From: Parasponia andersonii
Taxonomy: Eukaryota > Streptophyta > Magnoliopsida > Rosales > Cannabaceae
DNA length: 64,000 nt
Assembly (NCBI GenBank): GCA_002914805.1
Contig: JXTB01000430.1
Span: 213,696-277,695 of the forward strand
Direction of reading: 5' to 3'
Under the pieces are notes generated by a model, which was given only the letters and a program-made list of their open reading frames with translations, did not search any database and was not told the DNA's origin. The first letter of the stretch is position 1. Each line of letters opens with the position of its first letter. Positions 1 through 13,196 of this stretch are shown here, one piece after another. The translations under genes were made by a program, and so were the position numbers.

Positions 1-957
1 TTGGTATGGTATTATTATGTACACCATATAACCATGCATGTTTTATGAAAAAGTTTAAGAAGGGTAATATGATTTATGAAATGCCTTAGTATTATGGTGT
101 AAACTATTTTATCATAGAGAAGTTAAGATCAAGTAACTTTCAGAAGGTTTTGTGTCACTGTTGCAGGGAAGCGGGATAAATATTTACAGTTTCAGAGTAG
201 CAGCCCCAGGAGAGGGGCAAGTGTGACAAGATTAGTTACAAGGTTTGCCACAATATTCCTCCTCCAAGTTATATAATAGACTAAACTATAGTCTCGGACC
301 ACCTTATCTCTTGAGCTCCACGGGATAACGATGGAATAAGGTTAGTAACGAGCCCCATTGTAGTAAAAGCCGGCGGGAGGAGAACACATGGGATATCATT
401 AATTCAGGAAGCCCTACAGGCACAATGCTAAACCAGACAGTGAGCACAAGATAGGGAAGGATCTAAAGGAAATTATTTATACCGAAACATTTAAGCAAGC
501 ACGATCATACATTTAATTCATGTCATTGAGCAACATGTCATCCATTACTTTACTTACTGAGCTGTAGCTCATTATAGTCTTGTGTTGTAGGTAATGATTG
601 AGATGACAGCATGAGCTTGTGAGTTGAAGTAGAGGCCCAACCTTGATGTTGTACATATGGATATTTTGACCACTTGTGGGGGGCTTAGTTTGTGTATTTT
701 GGGATGTTTTGCAGTCTCTCAATAAAGTTATTTTTAGTTCGTTTTTTTTAATACCTATTTACTATGTTTTGTTTTGTAATATATGTATATACTGATCATA
801 TATGTAAGTAAAGTCAGCTATCCATAGAGTTGTAAAGAAAATAAAAAGTTCGAATTGGCCCGTATTTTAGAAAAACAATTATAGGATTATCTTCCAAAAG
901 TAACGCCTTGTAAATAGAAAGTTAATAAATTTCCACTAGTAGTAGGAGGATATAGAG
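1..957. other. Intergenic, no gene recognised
   Basis: I see no convincing coding region on either strand. Short open frames lack codon structure or a recognisable domain. The sequence is moderately AT-rich and could be old transposon debris. Confidence 0.5.
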
Positions 958-1090
958 GGTGTTACAACCAGAGTCTAAACAACCCATGCATAGATAAGGT
1001 TGCCACCATAGTCTAAATGACCCCTATATTGGTGAGGTTGACACCATTATCTAAATAATCTGTATAGGTGAATTTAGCACCAGAGTCAAA
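958..1090. repeat. Degenerate minisatellite, unit about 38 bp
   Basis: Four diverged head-to-tail units share the pattern GTT-(A/G)-C-ACCA-(G/T)-AGTCTAAA followed by AC or TG-rich sequence and a GATAAG/GGTGAG end. Copies begin near 961, 999, 1037 and 1075. Seen directly by aligning the units by eye. Confidence 0.5.
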
Positions 1091-1569
1091 ACAATTTAAG
1101 ATTAGGCATGATAGAGCCTGAGTTAAGACTATTGTAAAAATGTGGGTGAGTCTAAGAAAAATTTACTCTATTTGCACAATAGTCCTTCAAGCCCACAATC
1201 TTGATCTGATAGTGGAAAGCTCAAAGTAAGTTATCAAAGGCCGGGAATATAGGTAAATCGTCGTATTTGTCGAAACTAATAAAAATTAAGTTTGTATTTT
1301 ATCTATCCTTATACTCTTTACTTTATTACAAACTATTTAATTACAAATTTGATATTTATTGTGCTTAATTGACTTGGTATTATTGTTATATATTTAGTGT
1401 TATCGTTCATTTAGCCTCAAATTTTTAAAATAATGGTTTATAGTTTTACATAGTTGAAAGTTTTTTTAAAAAATTTTAAAACCCAATTCATCCCTCTTTT
1501 AGGTAGTCAATCTTGGGTTAACATAAACAAATCAAATATTTTGAGTCATGCCTAGATTTTTTCTTAATT

Positions 1570-1920
1570 AGTGAGGAGGAAAACTATGACGAGCTCAAGA
1601 TTGATCTATCATCCTATTCAAACAAAATTCTTTCACAAATTTAAATGAAAGAATATCTTTCATTATTAGTGATTGGGCGTATTTATCATGATCTATATTT
1701 ATTTGATGAAGATTTACAATAAGGTGGTTTTGAAATTTCACAAACATGAATTCGATTTGGATGAGATTATTTTATTTCTCAATACAAAGGGTCATTTTGC
1801 TACAAAATTACCTGATTTCAATTGCTTGAAAGTTTGAAGAAGTCAATTCTCCATTCGTACCAATTAAAGCTCATTCAAATTCGAGGACGAATTTTTTCCA
1901 ACAAAGAGCGAATGATGCTA
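1570..1920 (+). mobile_element. Probable 3'-end remnant of a Ty3/gypsy-type retrotransposon
   Basis: The stretch ending near 1905 contains ATTCGAGGACGAATTTTTT followed by a purine-rich tract and AATGATGC. This resembles the junction between the end of the polyprotein and the polypurine tract in many plant gypsy-type elements. No protease, reverse transcriptase or integrase frame remains, and no LTR pair could be defined. The call rests on that one motif and is tentative. Confidence 0.3.
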
Positions 1921-2612
1921 AATATTTTAGAAAAGATAATATATTTAATTACCTACACACAATAATAGTATTTAGAATATCTAAAATAATAATAATAAAT
2001 AAATAGTTTAAGTTTCCTAGGTTATTTGAATCTGATCAATTATATTTATTGTGTATTCACAAATTTAAGTTTTCTAAGTTCTTTTAGTCTGGTCATGTAG
2101 CTATTTTTAGTGGTCAAACTAGTCTTAAAATGTAGAATATGGTCTATATTAGTGTTTCTGTTGTCTTGGACCTTTAATTCTCATTATTTCTCTTCTTGGA
2201 GGATTGTTCCAAGTATAAAGCAAGGAAAGTATTAAAATTAATAAGACTTTGGTTATTATTCAGAGTGAAAGACTTAATCTTTGTGATTATCTCTCTTAGT
2301 TTCTTATCTCTTAAGAGGATTTCTTTGAGTGATGAACTAAATCCAATTCTTATCTTTAAATTGGTGATTTCTTATCCTTAAAATGATGAATTGTTTTCTT
2401 AACTTACTATTTTTATTTTGAAATGGTATCAATTATTAAAAAAAAAGTTAGCATTTTTGTCTTAATTTTTTTTCCTTATTTTGTCATTTATTAATAGGTA
2501 ATGAATAAATATGGTTTTTCCTATTATTTGTTGGTTAATCCTCGTACCGTTCCCGCATCTAAAAGAAAGGTTGATGGGTGGATATGTACTGTGCTTGGCC
2601 TTCGAGGATATA

Positions 2613-4544
2613 TGTCACAACCCAAAACCCAGGCTAGTGGCAGAAAGAGAATTTCGCAAGGATGAGAAATTCCTTGATTTATTTGAAAAATGTCTAAAAA
2701 GTTTTAGTTTTATAAAATAGTCCATTTTAGATAAAATATTTGGAATTCCATCCTGTGAACCTCTCCCATAGTTCGTATACACTATTAAACATAGATCGAA
2801 TAAATACTGAAAAGAACATAAATCAAATATAAGTCTAAGCATCATCATCATCATCATCCACATTAGAGCAGATATCAGAATGACATACATGAGTTCGCAG
2901 ACAAAAATGGAAAACAGTAATCTTAGTTCAATACTAAAACAAAATTTAAACAGTCCAAATACCACAACAATATGCTTTGAGTATTACTAAGATAACGAAC
3001 TACAATCCTGATGGCCTCTTACTACTCTTGATCTCTAAAATCGCACTGGACATCACCTGAGGAAGGGAAGAATGGAGTGAATATAAAATGTCCAGTAAGA
3101 AAAATAGTTACCTCAATCAAAAATATTTTAGTGATAGAAAGCTCATGCATAGTTAGTTTAAATCCAATACATACATATATGACAATCCAAAACCGAAAAT
3201 CATCACGTATATGCATAAATAAATCAGTATAATCAAAAACATTCAATTCAAATGCACATGATACAAATCAACCCATACCAATGAACTCACATCCTCTCAT
3301 TTGTGGAAATCCAAGATGATGGCACTAAGTATACCTAACAGCCTGCCTGACACCTCAGCCTATACCCGGAGGGGACACTTATGTATCGCCTACCAAATCT
3401 GGAGGAGCAACCGAATTGCCTATGCCTGCCAAATGGGGAAGTAATCAGAAGTAACAAAACCCCACGTCGGTTTACGGATTCTACACCGACGATGGGGTGC
3501 GCAGGGCCACACTATAAACCCACGATGCTAACACGGTACTCATGTATGATCCTATGACACGTGCAATATAAAACTGAAGTATGAAAATAATCGTACTCTA
3601 GTTTTTCAGGAAAATAAGTATATTAGGTTTTTATAGAAAAGCAGATAGTACAACAGCCCTATTTTTGATATATCCAAAATAACCTGCACTTAGAAAATTC
3701 TCAGAGTAATATAATATATATGTATATCATACTATCATAGTCTGTCACATATGTTCAAGAGAATCAAAAACCACATTTGTTCTCATATGTTGCAAAAAAT
3801 AAGTTTTATTCAAAAATAGTGGAAAACGAAGGTAACTGAATCTCTACCTCACAAGAATAATGATACCACGCTATTGAATCCTCAAGGTGTCATTGACGAT
3901 CGTCCGGAAGGTCAAGAACCAATTCCAAACCCTCGATCGTCCCCTTGAGAAAAACAAACTTCTCAACAGAGCTTCAACTCCACAAACGGACCTCTTCACT
4001 GAATTCCTAGCATCCAAAATAGCTAGATTAGATATATGACTTGTCCAATTCGGGTCCGGGCCCAAACCCGACTAGCGGTATACAAATCGAGAAAATCTAG
4101 TGGTTTGATTTCGATTTTTGTACCGATCACCAAACATAGGCAATATATATATATATATATCAAACTTTCACATTTTCTAAGTACAATCCAAAAAGGACAA
4201 TAAAACAATGATCCAACAGCTGGATTAAAAAGTCAACTCAAGCTTAAAATATTCCAAAAATAGCAACTTTCGATTCGGGTAGCATGGGTTTAAGATATAT
4301 ATACTTTAAGCTTCCTCTCGACGAGACGAATTCAACAAGCCTGGTTAGAGGACAAATGGCAGCCAGAATCATCGCTGGCGACGAAAAATCCGAAACGGCT
4401 TACTTCCTCTTCTCCGGCAGCGGCAGCTAGTCGGCTTCGGCTCGGCATGGCACAGGGGAGCTATGCTGGTGGGCTGCTTGGGCGGACGACGATGGGAGAC
4501 GGCTTCCACAGCGGTCTTTTTCCTTCTTTTGAGAGAAACCGAGA

Positions 4545-4576
<32 letters not shown>

Positions 4577-4623
4577 AAAAAAAAATGATAAGGTCACATG
4601 GCCCTGTCTTATGGGGTTGTACA
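2613..4623. mobile_element. Probable solo LTR, about 2.0 kb
   Basis: The segment starts TGTCACAACCCAAAACCC and ends ATGGGGTTGTACA. These are typical plant Ty3/gypsy LTR ends (TG...CA, TGTCAC start, GGGGT..TACA end). It is more GC-rich than its flanks around 3330-3560 and 3890-4080 and contains no retrotransposon proteins, as expected for an LTR left after recombination. Against it: the 5 bp on the left (ATATA) and right (ATTGT) do not match, so the target-site duplication is absent or the ends are misplaced. A (GA)n run lies at about 4551-4576. Confidence 0.42.
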
Positions 4624-7289
4624 ATTGTTAAAAATTACACAACATCCTAATTTTTCAAATCCTTTTTAGATTAGTCCCCTAAAATTTGTAATTTTATCCT
4701 TTTGCACAAAATTTTTACAAATTTATCCCTCTATTATTATATCCAGAAAATTGATAAAATGTCTAAATTACCTTCCCAAAAATCTGTGTTTTTACAATAT
4801 ATATGGTAATTGAAAACTATTTCCAATCTGCTCCCTTGCTATTCCTATTTCATAATTTATATTTTAGAAAATTTATGCTTCAAGAAAATCATGTGATTGG
4901 TTTGATTAGCATTTCTGATTTATACTTTTACATCAATAATTATCACTTTAATTTTAGGAGCATTTAAATATCCAGGGTTATATAATTGAAGGTTTTTCTA
5001 TCTCGAAAAGCTCCCTTTTTTTCATAACCAAATTACGTTACTTTATATGTTTAGCAATATAACCTTCCTTTTTATGTTTAATAATATAATAATTCCATTA
5101 CTTAGCACGTCTCCTCAAAACTCACTTAGTTGTATATATCTTATCCTGACAATTTTAACGAGAAAGAAAGGAAAAAGGAAATGTAATTGTATTGATCCTT
5201 CATTTCTTAAAATACAGTTCATTCACAAAATAAAAATAAGTACATAAATAAAATACCTATGAAGTGAGTTTTCATGACAAAGACACAAGATTGAAGAAGA
5301 AGGAATTTAAAAAATAAAAGTGTGCATTTTACGAAATTACAAGATAGAAAAGTAATTAATAGGGGTTTTGGACAGAAAATTAGAACATAAACATTTATCT
5401 ATAGAGAGAGAAGCTTTGTCTTCTCTCTAAAATTCTTCAGCAGGATATTCAGCAGCCCAGTGCTCTACTTCTTTCTCTACTAGCAGGTGTTGTTCCTTCT
5501 CCTCGGTATAGACTTTTTTTTCTTTCTCAGTTTTGCTTTTTGTATTTTTTTATTTTTCTTCTATTTATGAAAGTAGTTGTCTACTTAAATCTAAATCTAT
5601 GATGTTTTTTGTACACCAGATTTAGATTTGTGGTGTTTGAGATTATTTTTTTTCTTTCTATTTTTAGTGTACACCCAAATTTAGATTTATGGTATTTTTT
5701 GTTGTTATTTTCTTAGAAAATTTTGTGCGGTGTTCACCGATAAATGTAGTAAATAATATAGGATTATTGATGAATGTCATGATGAGAATAACTGACTACT
5801 GTCATATAAAGGTGGCGTTTACTTAGTTAAATTTAGATGTCTTTATAGGCAGTGGAATTTGGAAATTATTGTCTCCTTTTGTTAGACTAAACTCACATAG
5901 TATTTGTCTCTCACTTTTAGTTGTGAATTTTGAATAGTTTTTTTTTTTTTTATTGGGTTTTGACGACCCTTTGCACGATGTACTTTTTGTCGTTTTGGTG
6001 GATTATTAATATAATCCATTCAAAAAAAAAGTAATTAATGGGTAGAAAAATTTATTTATTTGAATTAATGATCAATTTTGAATTTAATGAACATTTAAAC
6101 GGGTGAGGAGAAAATGCCAAAACTTTTATTAATATAAAATTTTTAATTTTAATGTCAAATGTACTAGTTCTTTTTATAGAAATGCCTTTGATGAAGATCC
6201 GCGGTTCAGCATTCGTGTGAGTCTCAAAATTAATCACATTTATTAGACTGACTTCTATCTATCTCAATAATAAATTCCTTCGTACAGTTTGTACTTACAT
6301 ACCCTTGGGACCATTTCCGGGCCAGTCTTCTGGCTGGCCAAAAAAAAAAAAAAAACATTAACCAAAAAAAGGTCCGTAAGTCAAATTCAAAATCTTAGCA
6401 CATTTATTATTTAGATAATGCTAGATGCATTTGTAAATTTTTGCTAAAAAAAAAAAATATTAGCAGATTTTTAATATTAATATGTGGTATTTTTTTTTTG
6501 GTAAATAGAGTTTAATTAATAATTTTTACTTAATATAAATTAAAAAAAATATTTATTGTTACTTATTTTTCACTGGATTCTATTATATTAGAGATAATAA
6601 ATTTTTATTTTTTTAATGTAATTCAAACTTAAAATTAAAATTTCAGCTAATAAGTATTTTTAACACTTAGTCAATCCACTACATTGTATAACATATGATA
6701 TATAAATTTACATTATTCAATTAGCATATTATTCAATTAGCATATATATAATTATAAATAAATTAATTATATTTACCAATTAAATAATATCAACCCATTA
6801 TGTATTAAAAATTTGGTATGGGATACTATCACTAAGCATTATTCTTATTATTTTGTTTCTCATAGCTATATTTCCAAACTCTTCTTCTTCTCTGCTAATT
6901 TTTTTTCCCACCAAAAAAAAAAAAAGAAAACTAATTGTAAACAAAAATCTCTCTCAGTCAGAGTTTCATTCATCAGCATCTCATACACACTCCCCCGTAT
7001 ATTCCATTTCCCACGTAAACCACTTAACCGTCAAAATCAGCCGCTTCATTTTCCCGAGAAAATGTTCCAATAAAACTAAAAATAAATAAAAAAAGAAAGT
7101 TCCTTATTTTTCCCATAACGATCTCCGCCGCAGCTCCCATATTCACGCTCACAAATTGAGCACACCCCTCATATAGAAATATACATATACATTTACATAT
7201 ACACACACAAATATAGATAGATCTTTTTATCGTTACCGCTTCCAGACACGTTCGGAGACTCCGGCGGCGGTTTGATATCGGCGACCGCC
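4624..7289. other. AT-rich intergenic DNA and KCS4 upstream region
   Basis: No gene found. Two related stretches near 5580-5700 repeat the words TTTAGATTTGTGGTGTTT and TTTAGATTTATGGTATTT. An A/T-rich tail near 5990-6030 resembles the 3' end of a LINE but carries no coding remnant. The last 300 bases (about 6960-7289) lie directly upstream of KCS4 and would hold its promoter and leader. I could not identify a clear TATA box there. Confidence 0.5.
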
Positions 7290-8837
7290 ATGGAACCAGG
7301 CGGCGCAACCCAGGTCGCCACCGCCGTCGGTGATGGTGCGGTTGGGGTTCAGATCCGGCAGACGAGGAGGTTGCCGGATTTTCTCCAGAGCGTGAATCTC
7401 AAGTATGTGAAATTAGGGTACCATTATCTAATCTCCAATCTGTTGACTTTGTGCTTTGTGCCTTTGATTTTCGTAACCCTAATTGAGGCTTCGCAAATGG
7501 ATCTGGGTGATTTGCGCCAGCTATGGCTCCACCTTCAGTACAATCTGGTAAGCGTTATCATATGCTCTGCTTTCTTGGTTTTTGGTCTGACCGTCTATAT
7601 CATGACCCGACCCAGACCCGTTTATCTCGTTGACTATTCGTGTTACCGTGCCCCGGATCACCTCAAGGCTCCGTTTGACCGGTTCCTGAAACATTCCCGG
7701 CTTACCGGAGACTTTGATGAGTCGTCTCTCGAGTTTCAGCGCAAGATTTTGGAGCGCTCTGGCCTTGGGGAGGATACTTATGTCCCTGAAGCGATGCACT
7801 TCATTCCGCCAAGGCCGTCGATGGCGGCGGCCCGGGAGGAGGCCGAGCAGGTTATGTATGGTGCCTTGGATAATCTTTTCTCTAATACGAACGTTAAGCC
7901 TAAGGATATTGGTATTCTTGTTGTGAATTGTAGCTTGTTTAACCCCACGCCTTCACTTTCCGCTATGATTGTGAACAAGTACAAATTGAGGGGTAATATT
8001 AGGAGCTTTAACCTTGGAGGGATGGGTTGTAGTGCTGGGGTTATAGCTATTGATCTTGCCAAGGACTTGTTACAGGTTCATAGGAATACTTATGCTGTTG
8101 TTGTTAGTACCGAAAATATTACCCAGAATTGGTATTTTGGGAACAAGAAGTCTATGTTGATACCCAATTGCTTGTTTCGTGTTGGGGGTTCGGCGGTTTT
8201 GCTTTCCAACAAGTCTGTGGATCGGAGGCGAGCCAAGTATAGGCTTGTTCATGTTGTTAGGACCCATCGTGGTGCGGATGACAAGGCCTTTCGATGTGTT
8301 TATCAGGAGCAGGACGATGCTGGGAAGACGGGGGTTTCCCTGTCCAAAGATTTGATGGCAATAGCTGGAGGAGCTCTTAAGACCAACATCACAACTTTAG
8401 GCCCTATTGTGCTCCCCATTAGCGAGCAGCTTCTTTTCTTTGTTACACTTCTGGTTAAGAAGTTGCTAAATTCAAATGTGAAGCCTTACATTCCGGATTT
8501 CAAGCTGGCTTTTGATCATTTCTGCATCCATGCCGGAGGAAGGGCTGTGATTGATGAGCTAGAGAAGAACCTTCAGCTATTGCCAATACACGTAGAGGCT
8601 TCTAGGATGACTCTTCACCGGTTTGGTAACACTTCATCAAGCTCCATTTGGTATGAGTTGGCCTATACAGAAGCCAAGGGAAGGATGCGAAAGGGCAATC
8701 GAGTCTGGCAGATTGCGTTTGGAAGTGGTTTCAAATGCAATAGTGCAGTTTGGGAAGCACTTCGAAGCGTCAAGCCTTCTCCGAATGGTCCCTGGGAAGA
8801 CTGCATTGACAAGTATCCTGTGACTGTCATTTCCTAG
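7290..8837 (+). CDS. KCS4: 3-ketoacyl-CoA synthase, KCS4-type (very-long-chain fatty acid elongase condensing enzyme)
   Basis: Catalyses condensation of malonyl-CoA with a long-chain acyl-CoA, the first step of very-long-chain fatty acid elongation at the ER. The 515-aa protein is intact and intronless. It begins at the ATG in GCCATGG (7290), a good plant context. Two hydrophobic segments near residues 45-67 and 86-105 fit the N-terminal membrane anchor, followed by the FAE1/CUT1 condensing domain and an ACP-synthase-III-like C-terminus. The expected catalytic residues are present: Cys247 in GGMGCSAG, His414 in CIHAGG and Asn447 in RFGNTSS. It matches my memory of Arabidopsis KCS4 closely along its whole length, including the [22 protein letters not shown] start. 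It is convergent with the ERD6-like transporter downstream, as in Arabidopsis At1g19440/At1g19450. Substrate chain length cannot be read from the sequence. Confidence 0.95.
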   Translation: MEPGGATQVATAVGDGAVGVQIRQTRRLPDFLQSVNLKYVKLGYHYLISNLLTLCFVPLIFVTLIEASQMDLGDLRQLWLHLQYNLVSVIICSAFLVFGLTVYIMTRPRPVYLVDYSCYRAPDHLKAPFDRFLKHSRLTGDFDESSLEFQRKILERSGLGEDTYVPEAMHFIPPRPSMAAAREEAEQVMYGALDNLFSNTNVKPKDIGILVVNCSLFNPTPSLSAMIVNKYKLRGNIRSFNLGGMGCSAGVIAIDLAKDLLQVHRNTYAVVVSTENITQNWYFGNKKSMLIPNCLFRVGGSAVLLSNKSVDRRRAKYRLVHVVRTHRGADDKAFRCVYQEQDDAGKTGVSLSKDLMAIAGGALKTNITTLGPIVLPISEQLLFFVTLLVKKLLNSNVKPYIPDFKLAFDHFCIHAGGRAVIDELEKNLQLLPIHVEASRMTLHRFGNTSSSSIWYELAYTEAKGRMRKGNRVWQIAFGSGFKCNSAVWEALRSVKPSPNGPWEDCIDKYPVTVIS

Positions 8838-10300
8838 TTCGCATTAACATTTACTTGTATTCCATTCAGATTATCACTCGTTATACTTACCCCCTGTTAT
8901 GTAAGCTCTTGATATTGGGTTTTTCGTTGGATACTTGATGTCAAATCATGGTTTTCAGTTGATTTCTCATTTTATATGGTAAACATTATCCGTTCAGTGT
9001 GTTATGATGTTTAGAGTTATTGATTTCGTGCTGGGATCATGTTGTCGAGTTGTCATTTTGCTTTTTTCTTTGTGTAATATGTTAATGATAAACTTGTATC
9101 AGAAGTCCGTAGTCTTCTTTTGTACCATTAAATCTTTTCGCATTATGAGTATCATTGCTAGGTACGAGGTCAAACTTTAGTTGGATTCTCACAACTGTTA
9201 TGGATATTCTATTGATATTTTGATTACTACAAGGTAAGCCTTATTTGTCCTGCTGCATACGGCAAAAGCAACTGGCAGTGTGGAAGAGCAACTTGATCTC
9301 ACCCTGTTCTAGCTTCTTTCTTATGTTCCCCAGTTTGGATTTATCTGCATATGGCGTTTACGAAATGCCCTTTGGTATGTCACCGTATGAATTAATTAAA
9401 CAAATGGTAAAAAGTGGTGAGAGAGATATGTATAGTTAATTTATCATACTTTTAATTCTTAATGCTTCGAAAATACCGGAGATTTTCCGTGCTTTACATC
9501 AATGTGGGAGAAAAAGAATGCATATCTACCGCCCATTGTTGCAGTCAGACTCTGACAACCAAACCAGCAATCTTCTGGAGTTCTTTAATTGAAATAATTA
9601 GCTTCAAGTAAATGGTGTCGAAATGGTATGATAGTTGCCTTTTATCTGGCGTCGCTCGTCATGAACGACCTAAGTAGTTCTGAATGAATTGGTACATTCA
9701 CTGTCTATTTTTCTTGGTTTAGTACTCTGATCATCCAATAACTTCTCTACACATCACCTTCAAAGGAAACTCATTAACAAATATTATTAATTTTTATTAA
9801 TCATAACTACTTTTGTTAGGCGTTGGGACAAAATATAATTGAGCGGGTGTTCATGGAGTAAGACATAGATGATGCACCTTCTATGGCCTGAACCCTGGTG
9901 GTTGGTTGGGCCTAGGTTTTTCTCCTGAAGGTCTTCAAAATGATTGGGCTAGCTCTTGTGCAAGTCATGTGCAACCCAATTCCAATGTCTTAGGGCTTCC
10001 ATGCCCAATCGTGGTCCGGCCGTCGCCTCCATGCCCAACCGTGATCCAGCGGGGCCCCATCTGTTTCCTCTATTCTCGCCATCTTCCTTCAGAATGGGTG
10101 TTGCTATAACACTTCTAATTTTTTCATTCCAATAGCTCATTCGAATAATACTAACTACTCACAATGACATGTCTATCTATTAGCAGACGATTATAAAACT
10201 AGATTTTACGTAGCCTTACCTAAATTATAATTATAAATACTTAAATTATAATTATAAATAGACACATCATTGTGGTATAGAATATGTTGGTGCCCTATAA
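8838..10300. other. KCS4 3' flank and intergenic DNA
   Basis: The first few hundred bases probably hold the KCS4 3' untranslated region. No further gene is supported. Around 9998-10045 the phrase CCATGCCCAA(T/C)CGTG(G/A)TCC occurs twice, a very short duplication. Confidence 0.45.
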
Positions 10301-10303
10301 CAT

Positions 10304-10461
10304 TATTCATAATTTTTTCATTCTTAAAATTAGAATATTCTTAACTCATTCTATTTTATTAGAGTTTAAATGTTTCTCATTCTATTCATAATTTTTTTAT
10401 TCTTAAAATGAGAATATTCTTAACTCATTCTATTTTATTAGAGTTTAAATGTTTCTCATTC
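10304..10461. repeat. Tandem duplication, two copies of about 79 bp
   Basis: Two nearly identical copies (start 10304 and 10383) share TATTCATAATTTTTT, then TTCTTAAAAT and GAATATTCTTAACTCATTC, ending GTTTAAATGTTTCTCATTC. Only a few mismatches separate them, so the duplication is recent. Confidence 0.8.
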
Positions 10462-10605
10462 CATTATTTCCTTAAAGTGTACCATTTACATGTCCAAACC
10501 AAACGATCATATGTCATGCAAGGTTTTTCCTTTTTATTTTAATTTTCCTTCTTTTGTTCCCTTTTTTTTCTCTTGAGGATTCAATGTCGGAGTAAGATAA
10601 AAATA

Positions 10606-10733
10606 GACTATATTTATTTTATGCACTGACAATTCATACTTACAGGCTACCAGTCAATTTGCTACCACAAGACTATCTTTATTTTATGCACTGACAATTC
10701 ATACTTACAGGCTACCAGTCAATTTGCTACCAC
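10606..10733. repeat. Tandem duplication, two copies of 65 bp
   Basis: GACTAT(A/C)TTTATTTTATGC followed by ACTGACAATTCATACTTAC and AGGCTACCAGTCAATTTGCT is repeated head to tail, with starts at 10606 and 10671. The copies differ at only one or two bases. Confidence 0.85.
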
Positions 10734-10849
10734 CAAATTTCTTTTCCCCTTGAAAAGGTAGTTTTCTCTCCCTTTCGTTTGTGATTTTTTTAAAATGGAT
10801 TAATTGGATCAAACAGAAGAAAATCGTAAAAAGGATTGAAAAAATTGGG

Positions 10850-12010
10850 GCTTGTTTGTCATTTTTTTTTTGTTTTCTGTTTTTAGAGTTGTATTTTCAT
10901 AAATGAGAACAAAAACAGTTTTATAATGTTTTCAGAAAATAATTGGTGTTTGGTAAATATTTTCTAGAAATATTTTTTAGGGAAAAAAATTATATAAATA
11001 TAAAAAATCATATTTATATTATAAAAAAAATATTTAGAGAGAAAACGTCAAGAGAGATTGACTAGAGATAAATTTAAGCAAAAGATGAGGAGAGAGAAAG
11101 TCACGAGAAAAAGGGTAATAAAAGATGATAATAAGAGAGAATATGGAAATAAAAAGTGTTGAGAAAAGTAGAAGAAAAAAAAACTAATGAAAACACACAA
11201 GAGAGAGAAAATGATAAGAATGCATAGAGATAGAATATAAAGATAAAAAAAGTTATAAAAACAAAATAGTAATAGAGAATGAGGAGATATAATGTGATTA
11301 AAAAAATGAAAAGATAGGCTAAAAAAAAATACCTACCCATAGGTAAAGAAAAAAAATACCTATTGAATTTAGATTGAATCAAATAGATGATATAATAGAA
11401 GTCTATATGTATCCTAATATACAGGAGTATCTATATCAACTTCCCTCGAATATGTTGATAATGTTTATTCATTTGGAATAATTTATTTCAAATGGGTGTT
11501 TTTTTTTTTGCAATTTTTGTGCTTTGTTTGGTTATGAAAAAATACTTTTCTAAGAATTGGATACGTAAGAGTGAAGCATCCAGAGATTTTACTAACTCTC
11601 AAATGGACTGTTACGCGGTTGGGAGTCATCAGTTGCAACTCTAGTCTAGGCAAGGAAGAATTGGGGATTCAAAGGAACAAAGAATAATTTACTCAAAAAA
11701 TGAGAGATTATAACGTGAAGAGAGAGAAAATGAGGAGAGAGAAAGTGACGAGAGAGACTAATAAGGGAGAAAGTTATGAGAAAGAAAATGATAACAGAAA
11801 AAGTTACGAGAAAATATGTATATTAAAGTTATATAGAATTAGTTTTATTTTTTAAAAAAATAATAAGAAAATACTTTGAAAATAATATTTTGTTGTTATC
11901 TGAATTTTTTTGTTTTCTTTAACTTGATTTTTAAAAACGTTTATCAGAAAACAATGTTCTCAAAAATAATTTTCTGTTTTAAAAAAAAAAAAAAATTAAT
12001 CAAGATGCCA
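10850..12010. mobile_element. AT-rich fold-back-like non-autonomous element
   Basis: The left end (GGCTTGTTTGTCAT, then a T-run and TTTTCTGTTTT) and the reverse complement of the right end (GGTTGTCTGGCAT, then an A/T run and TTTTAAAACAG) are similar. Both arms contain variants of TTTTCAGAAAATAATT. The interior repeats GAGAGAGAAAGT(C/G)ACGAGA-type words. No coding capacity is seen and no target-site duplication was found, so the exact limits are uncertain. Confidence 0.4.
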
Positions 12011-12078
12011 GACAACCTTTCGTCACATTGAAAGTGATGGATTTTATTGATCAGAATTGGTTTAAGCATAACCGTGAA

Positions 12079-12294
12079 GCCAACTGGGACTAGCTCAGTT
12101 GGTCTAAGGCTTGAGGAATGTGTGTATGAGTTTGGGGGGTCAGGAATTCAAACCTTAGTAGATTGTGTGTATATTATTTTCTTTTAAATTTTGTAGTAAG
12201 TGATAGTGTATGTATGTTATTTTCTTTTAAATTTTGTAATAAGTGGTGGTCATTAGTTAAGCCCTATTTTTTCAAAAAAAAAAAAACAAAAAGA
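12079..12294 (+). mobile_element. tRNA-derived SINE
   Basis: The head has a tRNA-like RNA polymerase III promoter: A-box-like TAGCTCAGTTGGT near 12092 and B-box-like GGTCAGGAATTCAAACC near 12139. The body contains a duplicated TATTTTCTTTTAAATTTTGTA segment, and the element ends in an A-rich tail. It is flanked by a perfect 11-bp target-site duplication, ATAACCGTGAA, at 12068-12078 and 12295-12305. That duplication makes this a confident retroposed insertion, not a decayed tRNA gene. Confidence 0.85.
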
Positions 12295-12305
12295 ATAACC
12301 GTGAA

Positions 12306-12852
12306 CGTCAGACAGCTGTCCTAATATCTGAAACTGAGGATTCGATCGAACAGTACCATGGATAGCAACAATCATTCTTTCTATCAAAAAAAAAAAAAAA
12401 GAAAAACAACCATTTCATTTGTAAGACACTTTGGACGATGTGTAGTCAGTCCGGGTTGTGTTGGTGAAACAGACTCCCATGAGGTCAAGTCCTTACTACT
12501 TGGGCCGGAAACAAAAGCATCGTTCCCCCAATCGCCACGTGATTATGACACGCCAGTGTCTTATCTCACTTTCGGTTTGTGACGTACAAATTATTATCAT
12601 TATTGTGTAATCTCTATGATCTAAATTTTCGCCATATGTAATTTGGTACATGCAAAATTAAGCATGCATTGAATATGATAAAGAAAAATGGACACTAATT
12701 GCCCTTCCAAAATAATAATAATAATTATAAATGTACCACTAATTGATTATGATGAAGAAGAAGATGTGAAAAGAAAAATCGCAAAGCGGATAATCTGTAC
12801 GAACATGTCGAGATGGCATCTGTAGAAATGGCTTCTCGAGACCAAAATATCT
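12306..12852. other. Intergenic and 3' flank of the ERD6-like gene
   Basis: No gene supported. The lower part should include the 3' untranslated region of the minus-strand sugar transporter. Confidence 0.45.
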
Positions 12853-13118
12853 CTATCTGAAGGAAAACTGAATTTCTTCTAAAGTTCTTCCTTTCGTCTC
12901 AGGGACAAATTTGCCGACAAATATCACAGTGAAAGCACTCACTAGCATGTAAATGGTGAACGTTCCTGTTGAAGGTGGCAACAACGCATTGACGTATTGA
13001 AGCATCAGTCAAAAGTAATAGTAACATAAACACAAAATGACGGAAACAATAGATATAGAGGCAAATGGACTAATGGTGACAAGAATGGTGCTCTATGTAG
13101 TAGCCAACCTAGGACCAG

Positions 13119-13161
<43 letters not shown>

Positions 13162-13162
13162 T

Positions 13163-13196
<34 letters not shown>

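Noticed and set aside
4427-4624. Minus-strand frame with Ser/Leu repeats
   Set aside because: It is the translation of a (GA)n microsatellite inside the probable LTR; no protein character.
5440-6030. Possible LINE 3' end
   Set aside because: Only an A-rich tail preceded by AT-rich text; no reverse transcriptase remnant or duplication.
7024-7308. Minus-strand frame overlapping the KCS4 start
   Set aside because: Antisense to the KCS4 leader and start; composition reflects the (AC)/(AT) leader repeats.
9245-9439. Plus-strand frame of 64 codons downstream of KCS4
   Set aside because: No domain and no promoter; likely chance frame in the 3' flank.
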